Positions 43,985-54,457 of a DNA stretch of 64,000 bases are shown piece by piece. Origin of the DNA: Locusta migratoria (lineage: Eukaryota > Arthropoda > Insecta > Orthoptera > Acrididae). The notes under the pieces are model-generated. The model was not told where the DNA came from and did not search any database. It saw only the letters and a program-made list of their open reading frames with translations. The stretch lies in contig CM048751.1 of the NCBI GenBank assembly GCA_026315105.1, positions 336,008,649 through 336,072,648 of the forward strand, written 5' to 3'. How positions within the stretch are numbered: the stretch's first letter is position 1; the number at the start of each line of letters is the position of its first letter. The position numbers and the translations under genes were made by a program.

Positions 43985-45370
43985 AATTTATGTATATTTT
44001 GTACCATTTCACTAATCGATATAACATACTGTAGTCATTTTCATATCTTTGCTGTCAACTAAAGACTTTGTTTTATATTTGGAGTGTGTCTTGCACTCAC
44101 AGTTGTTGCGTTTAAAGAGTCGAGGTGTGACCTTCGTGTAGGAGGAGTCGGTATGTGACCTTCGTGCAGGATAGTTGATGTAGAGTTGTAGTCGTCAAAC
44201 TGTCGGGTTATTCTGTCGGTGTGTTAAACTCGAAGAGTAAAAATTCAGTTTTGAAGAGTCGCAGCCAAGTCTGCAGATTGAAAATTTTGTATGGAAATTT
44301 ATGTCTCAATTAAGGTAAACTTGTACTTTTCTATTGTTATGTATGGTACCCTGAATGTAGCCTATATTGTAGTTGGTTTGTCTTTTGGGTAATGAATACT
44401 GTTTAATTCAGCTCGCATTTATCATTTATCCCTGTGTCATTTTACCAGTTCCTCGTTCCTTTCACCAATTTGAATTGCTATCCGTTCTGATCATTGTTTC
44501 TTATGATAGAGTTGCATAATTATTGTGTTTGTAAATTTGTATGCTAATTAGAACAGTTCAGTGCAGGCATTTTGTGATGATCAGTTGGTCTATTAATGAG
44601 AGCAGGAAGTAGTTTGTTCATAATTGCAGTAAAGATCATAGTTAAAGATTGTCTCAGTCTCAATGAAAGTTCAGATTGTTAAGGTAGTTAATGTTAGTAA
44701 CAGTTAAAGTGATTTGTTTGATTAGAAGAGAAGTAGATCACGTAAAGAGATGAGATATATTTGCAGTGTGTGATACTTGAAATCTTTACCAGATTTGTAG
44801 AACATTTTTATTACATTGAATCTGTATGGTAATTGTTGTACAAATAGGCACATTATCAAGTGCAGTGATCTTGATATCCAATTAATATCAAATATCCTAG
44901 TTTGGCATCCTGTTAATTCAAGTAGCAAAATTATCGCTGTAGTAGCACTTTGTGTTCGCTCTCGCAGTCGAATTATACACGTATAGCCTGGCTGCTGGTA
45001 TATGGTGCACGCTAACAGATCTGAATATTTCATTTGCTCACATTGTTTCTCACCCACGAGATTAATGTGTAGACCAATTACAAGTTTAATTACTGTTGAC
45101 TTATTAACAACTGTACAATTTAAAGTATTATCCGTTGCGCATCAAACTAAACCACATTTACGTAAGATCATTGCATCCCATGTCAGTTGCAATTTATTCT
45201 AACAGGGCAAAGGAAGGTACTAAGTCTCATTGCTTAGTCAAATTATTTTGTTACCAAAACCACAACAGAACATTTATTCGGAAATTTTAGCGGGGACGGT
45301 CGCTTAATAAAAACAGTGACACGCTCGCCCCACAAACACATACTACTTTTCATTACAAACACATACACAC
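43985..45370. other. Unidentified 1.4-kb insert within piggyBac
   Basis: This separates the transposase frame ending HEKNIT (45376) from its continuation below 43770. It is AT-rich, has no long frame and no terminal repeats that I could recognise. A short duplicated phrase, GTGTGACCTTCGTG(T/C)AGGA, occurs near 44126 and 44154. It could be a solo LTR or another non-autonomous element. Confidence 0.4.
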
Positions 45371-45375
45371 TACTT

Positions 45376-45921
45376 TTAAGTTATATTCTTCTCATGTAAC
45401 AGCCTCTTGATGATTGGGTAAGAAGTAAACCAATTGGCAACTGTCAGATTTCTTCCAGACCCTTTCACTGGGTCTACAAGACGCAAAACAATGTCGTCTG
45501 CCTTGTTACTGACTTTGTACGGTCCTTCTGGCTGTGCACCTGCATAGATTTCAAAATGTTTTACATAGTACGTTTTAGAACAAGCCAGGGTGAAAACCTT
45601 GATCCCATACATCGCAGGTTTATTTGGAATATACAACCTGAACCTGCACCTGCCTCTGTAGGGAACGAGCATTTCGTCCAAAGTAACGTTTTCTGATCGA
45701 GCATAATATGAATTGCAGTTGGAAACAAACATATCAAGAATGGTGCTTATGGCAGCAAGATTATATTGTGCTTTTCTTTCTTCCCTTGTATGGATGTTGT
45801 CAAAGCTGAGACATCGAGTCAAAAATCTGAAACTTTTCAATGACATACTTGCTAGAAAAATTTCTATTCCTGACCCATCAGTATTCCAGAAGTCTTCAAT
45901 ATTCATTTTACCACCATGCAA
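45376..45921 (-). pseudogene. piggyBac transposase catalytic core fragment
   Basis: A 181-codon frame. NIEDFWNTDGSG opens the conserved domain. TLDEMLVPYRGRCRF with YIPNKPAMYGIK holds the first catalytic Asp (residues about 79-105). The second catalytic region reads NLTVANWFTSYPIIKRL, where piggyBac enzymes have an Asp before NWFTS; here it is Ala. This loss alone should abolish excision. The frame ends at KNIT followed by a stop at the start of the foreign insert. The Met used is not the true start; the upstream frame at 45966-46442 precedes it. Confidence 0.88.
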
Positions 45922-45965
45922 TGTTCATCAATACTTGTAGGTCTAACCATGTTTGGGTCACTATT

Positions 45966-46442
45966 TTACTTGTCTCGAACTGAATCAATGTAGATATTGG
46001 TTGATCTAAGAACAGTTTCAATCAATGACTTACTAAAAAATAACTGCCATGATTCTAACGGTGAATGTACATCCATCGCAGCTCGAATACTTCCAGGCAA
46101 ATGCATGATAACTATGTTGTGACGTCTTGTACGAACGCTTTGTGGGAAACAAGTTTTTCTCCATTTCGTTGCTCCGTTCCTTCCTTTGTAAAACCTTATA
46201 GGTGACGTACCTGAGTCATAAAGATGTGCTGTACTTGAATCAACAACAGTAGGTGCATCAATGCTGGCAGAAGGCTGAACATCTTCCTCTTCATCACCAC
46301 TAATTTCACTATTGCTTTCATGGTCAATGTTTATTTCAAAGTCTGGGTTCGCATCAGAATCATTTACTTCACTGTCATCGTCATATAAAATTTTGTATAT
46401 TTCACTGTACGAGAGACTTTCTCGTGCCATATTATACTCCAA
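45966..46442 (-). pseudogene. piggyBac transposase N-terminal region
   Basis: A 158-codon frame with a short start, then an acidic low-complexity stretch (residues about 15-60, rich in D/E/S). RKTCFPQSVRTRRHNIVIMH and SLIETVLRSTNIYI follow, which open the piggyBac domain. The Met near 46442 is a plausible natural start, about 330 bp from the right terminus. A stop after DSVRDK and a short lost segment separate it from the catalytic frame. Acidic N-termini are usual in this family. Confidence 0.82.
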
Positions 46443-46775
46443 ACTATTGACTGGTAGCTTGGTGTTAGGAGATCACAAATAGTCCGCAAAGTAACTGGTA
46501 ACTCAACGATACAACAAAATATAAGCGGGATCGCACTGGCTGAAATTAGTTACGTAGACGGTCGGGCTGGGTCTGACTGACCCGCGTGCTTTTTGAAAGA
46601 CTGCCAAACAATGTCTAAACAATGAAAAACCTCAATCAAGCCGTCAACGCTTTCTCTCGGGTGTTTCAGGAAGCTAGCGGACCGCTCGAGTCAAATCAGT
46701 AATTATAAGAATATAAAATCAGTGAAACAAAAGCTAGTGGGTCTCATAGACCCAGCCCGACCGTTCTAGGGTTAA

Positions 46776-47034
46776 ATTGAAATTTTTTTTAAATATACAG
46801 TTACTTTATTATCTTGTTTTATTGTAAATTTATATACCTAGAGACAGTTTTCCGTGTCAATATGTGAAAGACATTGAGTGGAAGGAAAAGTTGTGAATTA
46901 AAGTTATGTACGGACGTCTATGTTCGATTCCTGCCCGTGGCACAAATTTTAATTCTGTGCTTCTCATTTCACTCAATATCCTATTTTTATTTCATTTACA
47001 CCCAGCCTCCATGCATACAGAGTAATCAGTTTAG
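46776..47034. other. Spacer with tRNA-like B-box
   Basis: GTTCGATTCCTGCCCGTGGC (46923-46942) followed by ACAAATTTTAATT resembles the 3' end of the 15.1 kb SINE; it is too short to call. Confidence 0.3.
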
Positions 47035-47198
47035 ATGGACGCTGCGGTTGCTCGCCGTCGGAGGTTCGAATTCTCCCTGGAGCATGGGTGTGTGTGTTGT
47101 CCGTAGGTCGTTTACCTTCGTTTAAATTGTTTGTAAGCTACGGACTGATGGCCATGCAGTTTTGTCTGATAGATTTACAAACTTTTTTATGGACGCTG
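47035..47198 (+). mobile_element. tRNA-derived SINE, type B, 5'-truncated
   Basis: ATGGACGCTG (47035-47044 and 47189-47198) flanks a copy that begins inside the tRNA-like head at CGGTTGCTCGCCGTCGGAGG. Truncation with a kept target duplication indicates incomplete reverse transcription. Confidence 0.9.
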
Positions 47199-47624
47199 TT
47201 AAAGTAATTTATGTTATTTCAAATACGTCTCTCTCCTTCCCTCCATCCATTAATAGACCCTCCGTCCTTCACAAAATATGAAAACGATTTGGCGCATGTT
47301 TTCCTTGTTAATTTCTCCTCCAATCTCTCTCTCTCTATCTCTCTCTCTCTCTCTCTCTTACATTAAAACAATACTGTCTCTTTCAATGTCTGATTTCTTT
47401 ACTGTCCATTGGTCCTCTCTATAAAGCAGTGTTCTTTTATATCTCCGATAATCCGTCTTTCGTTTTGTTAAACATTCGTTGTTTTTCTCTCGGCCCTACG
47501 TGTTTCTTTTCACAATTTTGTGCTAGTCAGGTGTTTTTTTTATTATTTTATTAAATCACTGTCGTTATTTCTCTGCCATTGGCTTTCGAGAAGCACATGG
47601 ATATAATGGACAACTGAACCTTAC
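47199..47624. other. Unassigned DNA with (TC)n
   Basis: A (TC)n run lies at 47328-47358. On the minus strand a short open block before a GTAAGAG donor near 47374 lacks a convincing acceptor. Confidence 0.35.
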
Positions 47625-47932
47625 CGTGAAAGCGCTGATGTCTCCGTTGAAATGGCCATCTATTCCGATAGATCCCAGTATCCAACCTTTGAAATGGCAG
47701 AGACTGAAGTTCTCCCCCATTATTCCCAGTTGTATATTATGCTTAGCATCGCATTTTCGATTGGACATTGTATCAGAATCCACAATTCTGTTTTTTAACC
47801 TCAATATGACTTTTGAAGGCAACGACACCGTGAAGAATAACTGCTCGACACACTTGCCAGTTATCGGATACCTTGTCGTTGAACATACTAGTAAATCACA
47901 GAAACCTCCTTCATCGAAGTCTGTTTGTGTTC
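47625..47932 (-). CDS. Candidate coding exon, 102 codons
   Basis: A 308-nt block is open throughout in one frame between an acceptor (CACGTTCAG|GAACAC) and a strong donor (TTTCACG|GTAAGG). It enters in phase 1 and leaves in phase 0. It reads (G)TQTDFDEGGFCDLLVCST, then TGKCVEQLFFTV, NRKCDAKHNIQLGI, NFSLCHFKGWILGSIGIDGH and NGDISAFT. Five Cys, an N-glycosylation sequon and alternating hydrophobic segments suggest a secreted, disulphide-bonded beta-rich domain. I do not recognise the family. It joins in phase to the signal-peptide exon at 54370-54415, which would start the mature protein near GTQTDFDE. The opposite strand is also open over this block, which lowers certainty. Confidence 0.45.
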
Positions 47933-49940
47933 CTGAACGTGGTTAATAACAGATGTCAAAACGAAGTTATTTTCCCGATTTCAGAAACCTTTTTCTAATG
48001 CATAATCCACGTTCCTCATAACTTTAAAAATACGTAATATTCAAGTTATCGTGGCAACAACTACACAACATTCTTGGTTAAAATGAGCTCACAGTTGGAT
48101 AAGCTTATAGCAAAATGCCATACCAAATCTTAATGTAGCATACTAAAACGTAATAAAATTTCATGCAAAATCCGCGATAAGGCGCCTCAGACTACGTGAA
48201 ATTCCCGTGCGGCCAAGAATGTCTTACCTAGCCAGACACCTTTGAGCTCTTTGACTAGTCGTACAGTCTAATGAGTACTCCATTATGACAAAACATTATG
48301 CTAACACATCTGTAATTCGCTGGAAGCCTGGATGAGGTTAACTCGTAATGGCTAAGGTATGGGCCCGATTCCTGCGGGGGTAACAGTTTTTAACGACCAC
48401 AAAAATACCATCTGCACCTACAGTAACGACAAGTAAAGAACGCAGGACTCTGCGTTGTTTCAAATCAACACTGAACATGTCCATGCGCTATTAAGTTAAA
48501 CAAAGTTTTCGCAATACACCAAACCCCTCCATGTCTGTACAAACGGTATGATCCTAACTACTAGTGAACGACAATGTGATAGTTGACGTCTCATCATTTC
48601 TGGTCAAGAGTGACGGTGTGTGCGGGGTTGGAGTCCCCGGAAGAAACAATATCAGCAGTATTCCTTCCTATTATACAATAGCAAACAGTGCCGGTTTCGA
48701 GTTCCTGCCGGGAAAAAAATTACTTGTATCGTCGTTTCAGGTACTAGTGTAACGCTATTTGTGAACATATTTAATATCTGACTTCTGATTGCGCTTAGTT
48801 AACAAACCATCAATATACTGCACTCTATTCCACAACTTTATGATGTATGACTATATTAAACATCTTCAGCGGTTACCTCTAAGCATCAATATGAGCTTCA
48901 TGCAATTCCTGGTGCAGTGCTGAGATTATTATTTATTTATGGGTTCAGAAATCGGTCTTGGAAACCAATACTAGTTAAAACGTCAGTGTTTTACGTCATT
49001 TATGCCTAGAGATCACGCACTTAAACGTGGCCTCTGAGCGGAGAACGTTGGGAGCTGAAGCTTGCATTCAGCTTGTAGGACTGTTAGAACAAGACCCACC
49101 TCTTTCTACCAGTGTCGCCAACTTACGGCGTATAGATTATAGGTTTTAAAAGAAACCACATGCAAGGTGTTAAGGCGTTACAGATGTAACACGAAATTAT
49201 CACTTTAATGTTTGAGTAATTGAAAACGGGAAGTATATCTACGAAATATTAATATTTCAAAGGGACTTATTAATCAGGTGTAGAAACGCTTTATGCTTCA
49301 TTTTACTGTAGTAACTGAATAATAATCAGAATTAAAATTCTTCACACCGCTTTCAAGGATAGCCTACTTTTTTCTAAATGAAGTCGTCGGGGTATGTGGA
49401 CGTATTTTAGCAAATATCAAAGTGTAAACAATAATTAATACCAATCACAAATCAACAATACATTGACGAGGCCTACGGTGTACAATGCTGTTACGAGGTA
49501 AGGTTGGTAGAGAGCATAAACATTCTGTAGACACACGAACTCAGCCTACTTCCGCCGATCAGAGAGGGGCCACGAAAAAGTGCGTGACCTGTAACCGCAA
49601 ACAAATGTTGTTTGCTTAACAGTGCGTTGAGATTCAGATCACGAACAAGAATAGATCATGTCATTAATCAATGTTATAACGTATCTGACTTTTCACTTAT
49701 TGCAACGAAATTTAATTTACAAGTGTTACTGTCTCATCTTTAATGAAGTGTGTTCTAATATTTGTTGTACGAAAGTATTGGTTTGTACCTTTTCTGAATG
49801 CCACAAGGAGAAACAGACTTACTTAGTACCTATTGTGGGTAGGTAATAACTGTATTGTGGAATGATTTGACGACCTGTGAAACAGCTATGCTATGGTGGT
49901 TGCATACGTCAGGGGTGGTCCACTTTGTTTTGCTGTCAAG
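47933..49940. other. Unassigned DNA, possibly intronic
   Basis: Several donor-like sites lie on the minus strand (for example near 48232 and 48870), but the adjoining open blocks are short or bounded by stops. tRNA B-box-like strings near 48370, 48630 and 48700 are isolated. No coding region or element is supported. Confidence 0.35.
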
Positions 49941-50903
49941 TGTACATTAATCAAACAGCTGTTATTAGAGTTGAAGAGGAAGAAATGGACGCTGTGGTTG
50001 GGAATGGAGTAAGACAGGGTGGTAACACTTCTCCAGTGTTATTCCATTTGTACATTGAGCAGGCTGTGAAGAAAAGCAAAGAGAAATTTGGAGAAGGCAT
50101 TAGAGTTCAGGGAGAAGAAATAAAACAATGCGTTTTGAAGATGACATTATTAATCTGTCAGAGACAGTGAAGGACCTGGAATTGCAATTGAGTGGAATGG
50201 ACAGTTTGTTGAAAGGAGCGTATAACATGAACATTAACATGAGCAAAACAAGGGTAATGGAATGCTGTCTTAGAAAATTCGGTGATGCTGATTAGGTAAC
50301 GATACAATAAAGTTGGTAAATTTGTTTTGTTTATTGCGCAGTAAAATAACATATAATGGTCGTAGTACAGAGGATCTAAAATTCAGAATGGCAATGAGAA
50401 GAAAAGAGTCTTTGAAAAAGAGAAATTTTCTACAGAATATTAATTTAAATGTAAGGAAGTCTTTTCTGAAGGCATTTGTGTGGAGTGTTACCTTGTACGG
50501 CAGTGAAACATTGACATAAATAGATGGGAGAGGATAGAGGCTTTAGAAATAGGGTGCTACAGAAGAGTGCTGAAGATTAGCTGGGTAGATCGCATAACTA
50601 ATGAAGAGGTACTGAACAAAATTGGAGAAAAAGTAATTTTTTTGCATACTTTGACTAAAAGAAGGGATCGTTTGGTAGGACACATTATGAGACATCAAGG
50701 AATCGTAAATTTAGCATTGGAGGGAAGTTTGTTGTGGAAAAACCGCAGAAGGTACCAAGAGACGAATATAGTAAGCAGATTCAGATGGATGTGGGTTGCA
50801 GCTCTTTTGAGGAGATGAAGAGGCTTGCTCAGGGATAGAGTAGGAGGGTGGAGAGCTGCATCAAACCTGTCTCATGACTGAAGATCACGACAATAACAAC
50901 AAG
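49941..50903 (+). mobile_element. RTE-like LINE, copy 3, 5'-truncated
   Basis: Homology starts at TGTACATTAATCAAACAGCT, inside the RT. It runs through the motif B region (NGVRQGGNTSPVLFHLYIEQ) and motif C in a shifted frame (MRFEDDIINL). The thumb and C-terminal blocks and a short AAC tail follow. It is more diverged than copies 1 and 2. Confidence 0.85.
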
Positions 50904-51189
50904 AAGGTCCTTCCTCTTTACTGAAACGGAAATAGTATGCTGGTTGTTGAACATCTAATGGCATATACTTAGATAATCAATACCGTTTTCATATAATAAC
51001 AAATCATTTACTTTCGTACTTGTCGAAAAATTTCTGCGTTTCCTAGTCCTAAATGTGTAATCAGTGTAATAATCGAACCCTAGAATAGCCTGCGTGTTAT
51101 GCACGTGAAAAGTGAACACATTTCCCACGAACGAGATTGAATGGTATCAACTAGTCTGTCCAGTATTGGTCACATCAACTCCTTAATCT
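50904..51189. other. Unassigned spacer
   Basis: Nothing was recognised. Confidence 0.35.
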
Positions 51190-52456
51190 CGTAAGCTTCA
51201 AACATAAGAACTGTCTCCGAAAATGTAATGATCACGTACAACATATTGTTCAGGTGATATGACGTCATAAAAAATACGATGCGCAAAAGACTGCTGTACC
51301 AAACGGCAATGTTGGACATTTCCTCCTAAACCATTGGACCTATTCCAACCAAATTTCGTACACATATTACTTACAATGCGCTGAAAAACACTTAAAAATA
51401 ATGAATAGAATTTTTTTCTCGTTTACTACTTTTCCGCTTTTCATGGATCAATACTACTGCATTCGGTATGACTTTACAGTTTATAACTGTCTTCACTACA
51501 AGTTGTAGTTTCAGGAAATTTTTCAGATAGTATATAGACATACAGCTGAATTTAATTTCGAAACTGTATGATAGTAAGACTCGCATTTCATGATATATAA
51601 GGATATATACTGTAACGTTCATGGAAAGCCACCCCATCACGCAACAGGTTTCAATATATTACTGCTTTACAACTAACTCTGTTCGCAAGTGATTTTACAG
51701 ACATGCAGCACATATACAAATGAATATATTACTGCAAAATTATACAATTGTAGAACATATAATTCAATAAATATGAGATCATATGTACTGCGATTGGTAA
51801 AAACCTGTCACATCATGCACGACGTATTACTACATTTACGTATTTACTACTAAAACACTCCTGTATTCCAGTCAGCTTAAGGAAATTCCTGAAAGCGGAC
51901 TGCTCTTTACAACTTTTAACTGCGAAGCGGACACGACTGCAGGTGAAAGCAGTAGATTCCTGTAGAGCTCCGAGGACAGGAAGAGAATGAAACAGTGTAC
52001 ATCCAAGGAATACCCATTATTTTAGACAGATCTAGCTTTTAACTTCCATTACGGTTAATAAATCACAGGGCAATCTATTCAGTACTGTGGAGTGGATCTG
52101 TATGTCCATGTTTCTCAAACGGATAACTTTATCTCAGTTTCTCAGGTGTGGGTTAACCAAAGAAATTACTCATATTAGATCCTGGACAAGTCACAAGAAA
52201 TATTGTTTACAGTAGCGTAGTGAATTTAATGAATGTATCAATGTTACATACATACAATTTGTATTTTGATTACGGTCTTTCTTTGTTTTGATACTGCACT
52301 TATAATTTTGTACATTATGCAAGACAGTCTTAGTCCTTATGTATTCTCTGATAAATACAACATGTAATTAGAAAAAAGGAGATCGTAGAGAGAATGGATA
52401 GGAGAAGAATATAAATAAATAAATAAACACCCGGGCAACTCCGGGTATTCAGCTAA
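51190..52456 (+). mobile_element. Helitron-like element, 5' end lost
   Basis: The body aligns with 31860-34330 without the two insertions found there. The 3' end has the clearest hairpin of the family, CCCGGGCAACTCCGGG, then TATTCAGCTAA (CTRR end). Its intact site at about 51725-51737 is the empty-site comparison for the inner Helitron. The 5' boundary is approximate. Confidence 0.75.
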
Positions 52457-52763
52457 CCTAACATCTAAAGGGGACACCTGTTCATAAGAAAACTCATAAA
52501 TGTATAAAATTAGCAATCGTCCGCAGTATTTAATTCTAAAATGTTGGGTCTTTCGTGAAGTTGAAGGCAATTACCGGTACTTTTAGTTAATATTATTCTC
52601 CACAGTAGTATTCAGCAAAAATCTAACGTAAGCACCGCGTTCTGGAGCTCCATAGACCTGATCAACCCCCGTGTTATCTTCTGTCTATATAACAACTATA
52701 TACATGTGGCGTCTGTTCCGAAAGAACAGACCTCACTTTCGATCCTGCAGCTGTTATTATTTT

Positions 52764-53055
52764 TAATATTCATAGAATATATGACTTCAACTGCGATTGG
52801 GCAAAGCTGAAAATGTGTACCCGGCCGGGATTCGAACCCGGGTCTCCTGCTTTCTAGGCAGTTGCGCTGACCCCTGCACCACTGGGGACACAGTGATCAC
52901 CGCACCTGCAAGGACTACCCATGCACGCCTCCCGTCAGATACAAATTCCCAGCTTCGCCCTGCCCATAGTACTCAAACTCGTAGTTTAACTAATTCCCGT
53001 AAGAGTAAGGGCTTCAAACTTGCCCACCCCTCCCCACTAACGACAGGATCATTGC
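52764..53055. repeat. Left arm of the 292-bp inverted repeat
   Basis: From TAATATTCATAGAATATATG to AACGACAGGATCATTGC; its tRNA-like part is on the minus strand (about 52820-52895). Confidence 0.92.
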
Positions 53056-53072
53056 AGGAGACCCGGTGACGG

Positions 53073-53364
53073 GCAATGATCCTGTCGTTAGTGGGGAGGG
53101 GTGGGCAAGTTTGAAGCCCTTACTCTTACGGGAATTAGTTAAACTACGAGTTTGAGTACTATGGGCAGGGCGAAGCTGGGAATTTGTATCTGACGGGAGG
53201 CGTGCATGGGTAGTCCTTGCAGGTGCGGTGATCACTGTGTCCCCAGTGGTGCAGGGGTCAGCGCAACTGCCTAGAAAGCAGGAGACCCGGGTTCGAATCC
53301 CGGCCGGGTACACATTTTCAGCTTTGCCCAATAGCAGTTGAAGTCATATATTCTATGAATATTA
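53073..53364. repeat. Right arm of the 292-bp inverted repeat
   Basis: From GCAATGATCCTGTCGTTAG to CATATATTCTATGAATATTA; the tRNA-like part (GTGCAGGGGTCAGCGCAACT to GGTTCGAATCCC) is on the plus strand. It may keep Pol III boxes. Confidence 0.92.
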
Positions 53365-53374
53365 TATAACAACT

Positions 53375-53649
53375 CATACATTCAAGGAACTGCTCCAGAG
53401 GAGAACGAGATCATGATCAGTGCAATAATGTGGACGATGGTACATATTTCTGTAGCAGATGAAGAGCATTTGAATCTTTAAAAAGTTCTGAACGCAGTAA
53501 CACACTTACCCCTAGCGTTCCTTTCATGGGGGCTATTCGAGTACCCGCTGTTACCAACAACTAGCAAACGAACCTGGGCTATTAAAACATCGATTCAAGT
53601 GGAAGTACCCAGATTCATCATACTTGCATTCGAGACCAAAAGAAGAGGA
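53375..53649. other. Unassigned spacer
   Basis: Nothing was recognised. Confidence 0.35.
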
Positions 53650-53905
53650 GAACTAGCAAATGATCCATTGGATATGGTATGGTTGATATGTAGTCGTCAC
53701 TCCGATTGCCCGGAAACTGTGGTACTAACTGACTTGGAACTGCCACTACTCGGTATAGTATCTCCTCAATCAGCACCACGAACTGGAGGTACCCCGTTCC
53801 AGTGTTACAGTCAAGAATAAAACCTTGCCAGTTCCGGGAATCGAGCCTGGATTCTCCACATGGTGGTCAGCCGCCCTGCCAACTCAGCTACGGGCGTGGG
53901 CTTGA
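53650..53905 (-). mobile_element. tRNA-derived SINE of a different family
   Basis: On the minus strand a cloverleaf-like start, GCCCGTAGCTGAGTTGGCAG, with a B-box (GGCTCGATTCCCGGAA) is followed by a body containing GAGGAGATACTATACCGAGT. I recall similar SINEs in locusts. The 3' boundary is uncertain. Confidence 0.6.
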
Positions 53906-54032
53906 GCAAGCTGAGCTGAGAGGAAAAGCGGAGACACAGACATTTCTATATTAACAGGTTATGAGAATGGAAGAGCAGCGTATATCGGGGAAAGGGCGCA
54001 ATCGGTTCCAAAAAGGATGCACGTTCAGGAAG

Positions 54033-54205
54033 GAAGCTTAGGGTTTAACGTCCCATCGACAGCTTGGTCATTAGAGACGGAGCTAACGCTCGGAGTTTCG
54101 GGTAAGGATGTGGACGAAAATCGGCCATGCCCTTTGAAAGAAGCCATCCCGGCATTTGCCTGGAGTTATTTAGGGAACTCACGATGCACGTTAAGACGGA
54201 ACGCG
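54033..54205 (+). mobile_element. Widespread insect SINE fragment
   Basis: TTTAACGTCCCATCGACAGC, GGTCATTAGAGACGGAG, ATCGGCCATGCCCTTT, GCATTTGCCTGGAG and TTATTTAGGGAACTCACG are the ordered blocks of a repeat I recall as common in insect DNA. The tRNA-like part at its far end is missing. Confidence 0.65.
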
Positions 54206-54369
54206 TTGTCTAAAATGTTTCACAAGTATCTGTTCTTGAAATTGTTTCATCCCGGGCCATTTATCTATTCAAAAATGAAACGCAATTTTCCAGAGTCACG
54301 GTTTAAAAATGTTGTGAAAGTAAACGAAGGAAGATTCCTGTTATTGTTCTTTACTAACATCTGACTTAC

Positions 54370-54415
54370 CGGCAATAGCGGCGACCACCACGATGGCAAT
54401 GAGTATCGTCTGCAT
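54370..54415 (-). CDS. Candidate first coding exon with signal peptide
   Basis: The minus-strand ATG (54415-54413) opens MQTILIAIVVVAAIA-G, a textbook signal peptide with a likely cut after AIA or AIAG. It is followed directly by a consensus donor (GCCG|GTAAGTCAG) in phase 1. A TATA box lies 35-42 bp upstream of the ATG. It can splice in phase to the exon at 47932 (6.4-kb intron) or to that at 31313 (23-kb intron). Either gives a small secreted protein. The implied 5' UTR of only about 11 nt is short, the main oddity. No transposon signature covers it. Confidence 0.55.
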
Positions 54416-54449
54416 GGCGAATGGTAACCACAAGTCAGCTAAGTCGCCA

Positions 54450-54457
54450 TTTATATA
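54450..54457 (-). promoter_or_regulatory. TATA box of the signal-peptide exon
   Basis: TATATAAA on the minus strand, centred about 38 bp before the ATG. A start site about 30 bp downstream would fall near 54426. Confidence 0.5.

Larger units (their letters stand above)
42774..46775 (-). mobile_element. piggyBac element, about 4.0 kb, decayed
   Basis: TTAA at 42774-42777 and 46772-46775 flanks the element. The right end reads, inward, CCCTAGAACGGTCGGGCTGG and the left end TCCTAGAACGGTAGGGCG. GACGGTCGGGCTGGGTCT is repeated just inside both ends (near 42813 and 46558). Three minus-strand frames encode a piggyBac transposase in order. Insertions (a SINE at 43761-43983 and about 1.4 kb at 43985-45370) and frameshifts have killed it. 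Confidence 0.9.
52686..53374. mobile_element. Palindromic element made of two head-to-head SINE-like arms
   Basis: Arms at 52764-53055 and 53073-53364 (292 bp each) are near-perfect reverse complements around a 17-bp spacer. Only one or two mismatches were noticed (for example CTGCGATTGGG against CTGCTATTGGG). Each arm contains a tRNA-like sequence with GGGTTCGAATCCCGGCCGGG. TATATAACAACT occurs at 52686-52697 and 53363-53374 and may be the target duplication of the whole unit, with 66 bp outside the left arm. Confidence 0.88.

Noticed and set aside
47374..47460. A further minus-strand exon before a GTAAGAG donor
   Set aside because: It is open and would have a useful phase, but the acceptor side is purine-rich and unconvincing.
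48232..48300. A minus-strand exon with the donor CTAG|GTAAGA
   Set aside because: The open block is preceded by a stop with no acceptor between; probably chance.
52820..52895. A functional tRNA gene in the palindrome arms
   Set aside because: The tRNA-like part is joined to a SINE body and duplicated in both arms.
52797..53331. Two nearly identical frames (PAGIRTRVSCFLGSCADPC type) on opposite strands
   Set aside because: They arise because the same SINE-like sequence occurs in both arms of the palindrome; no coding function is implied.
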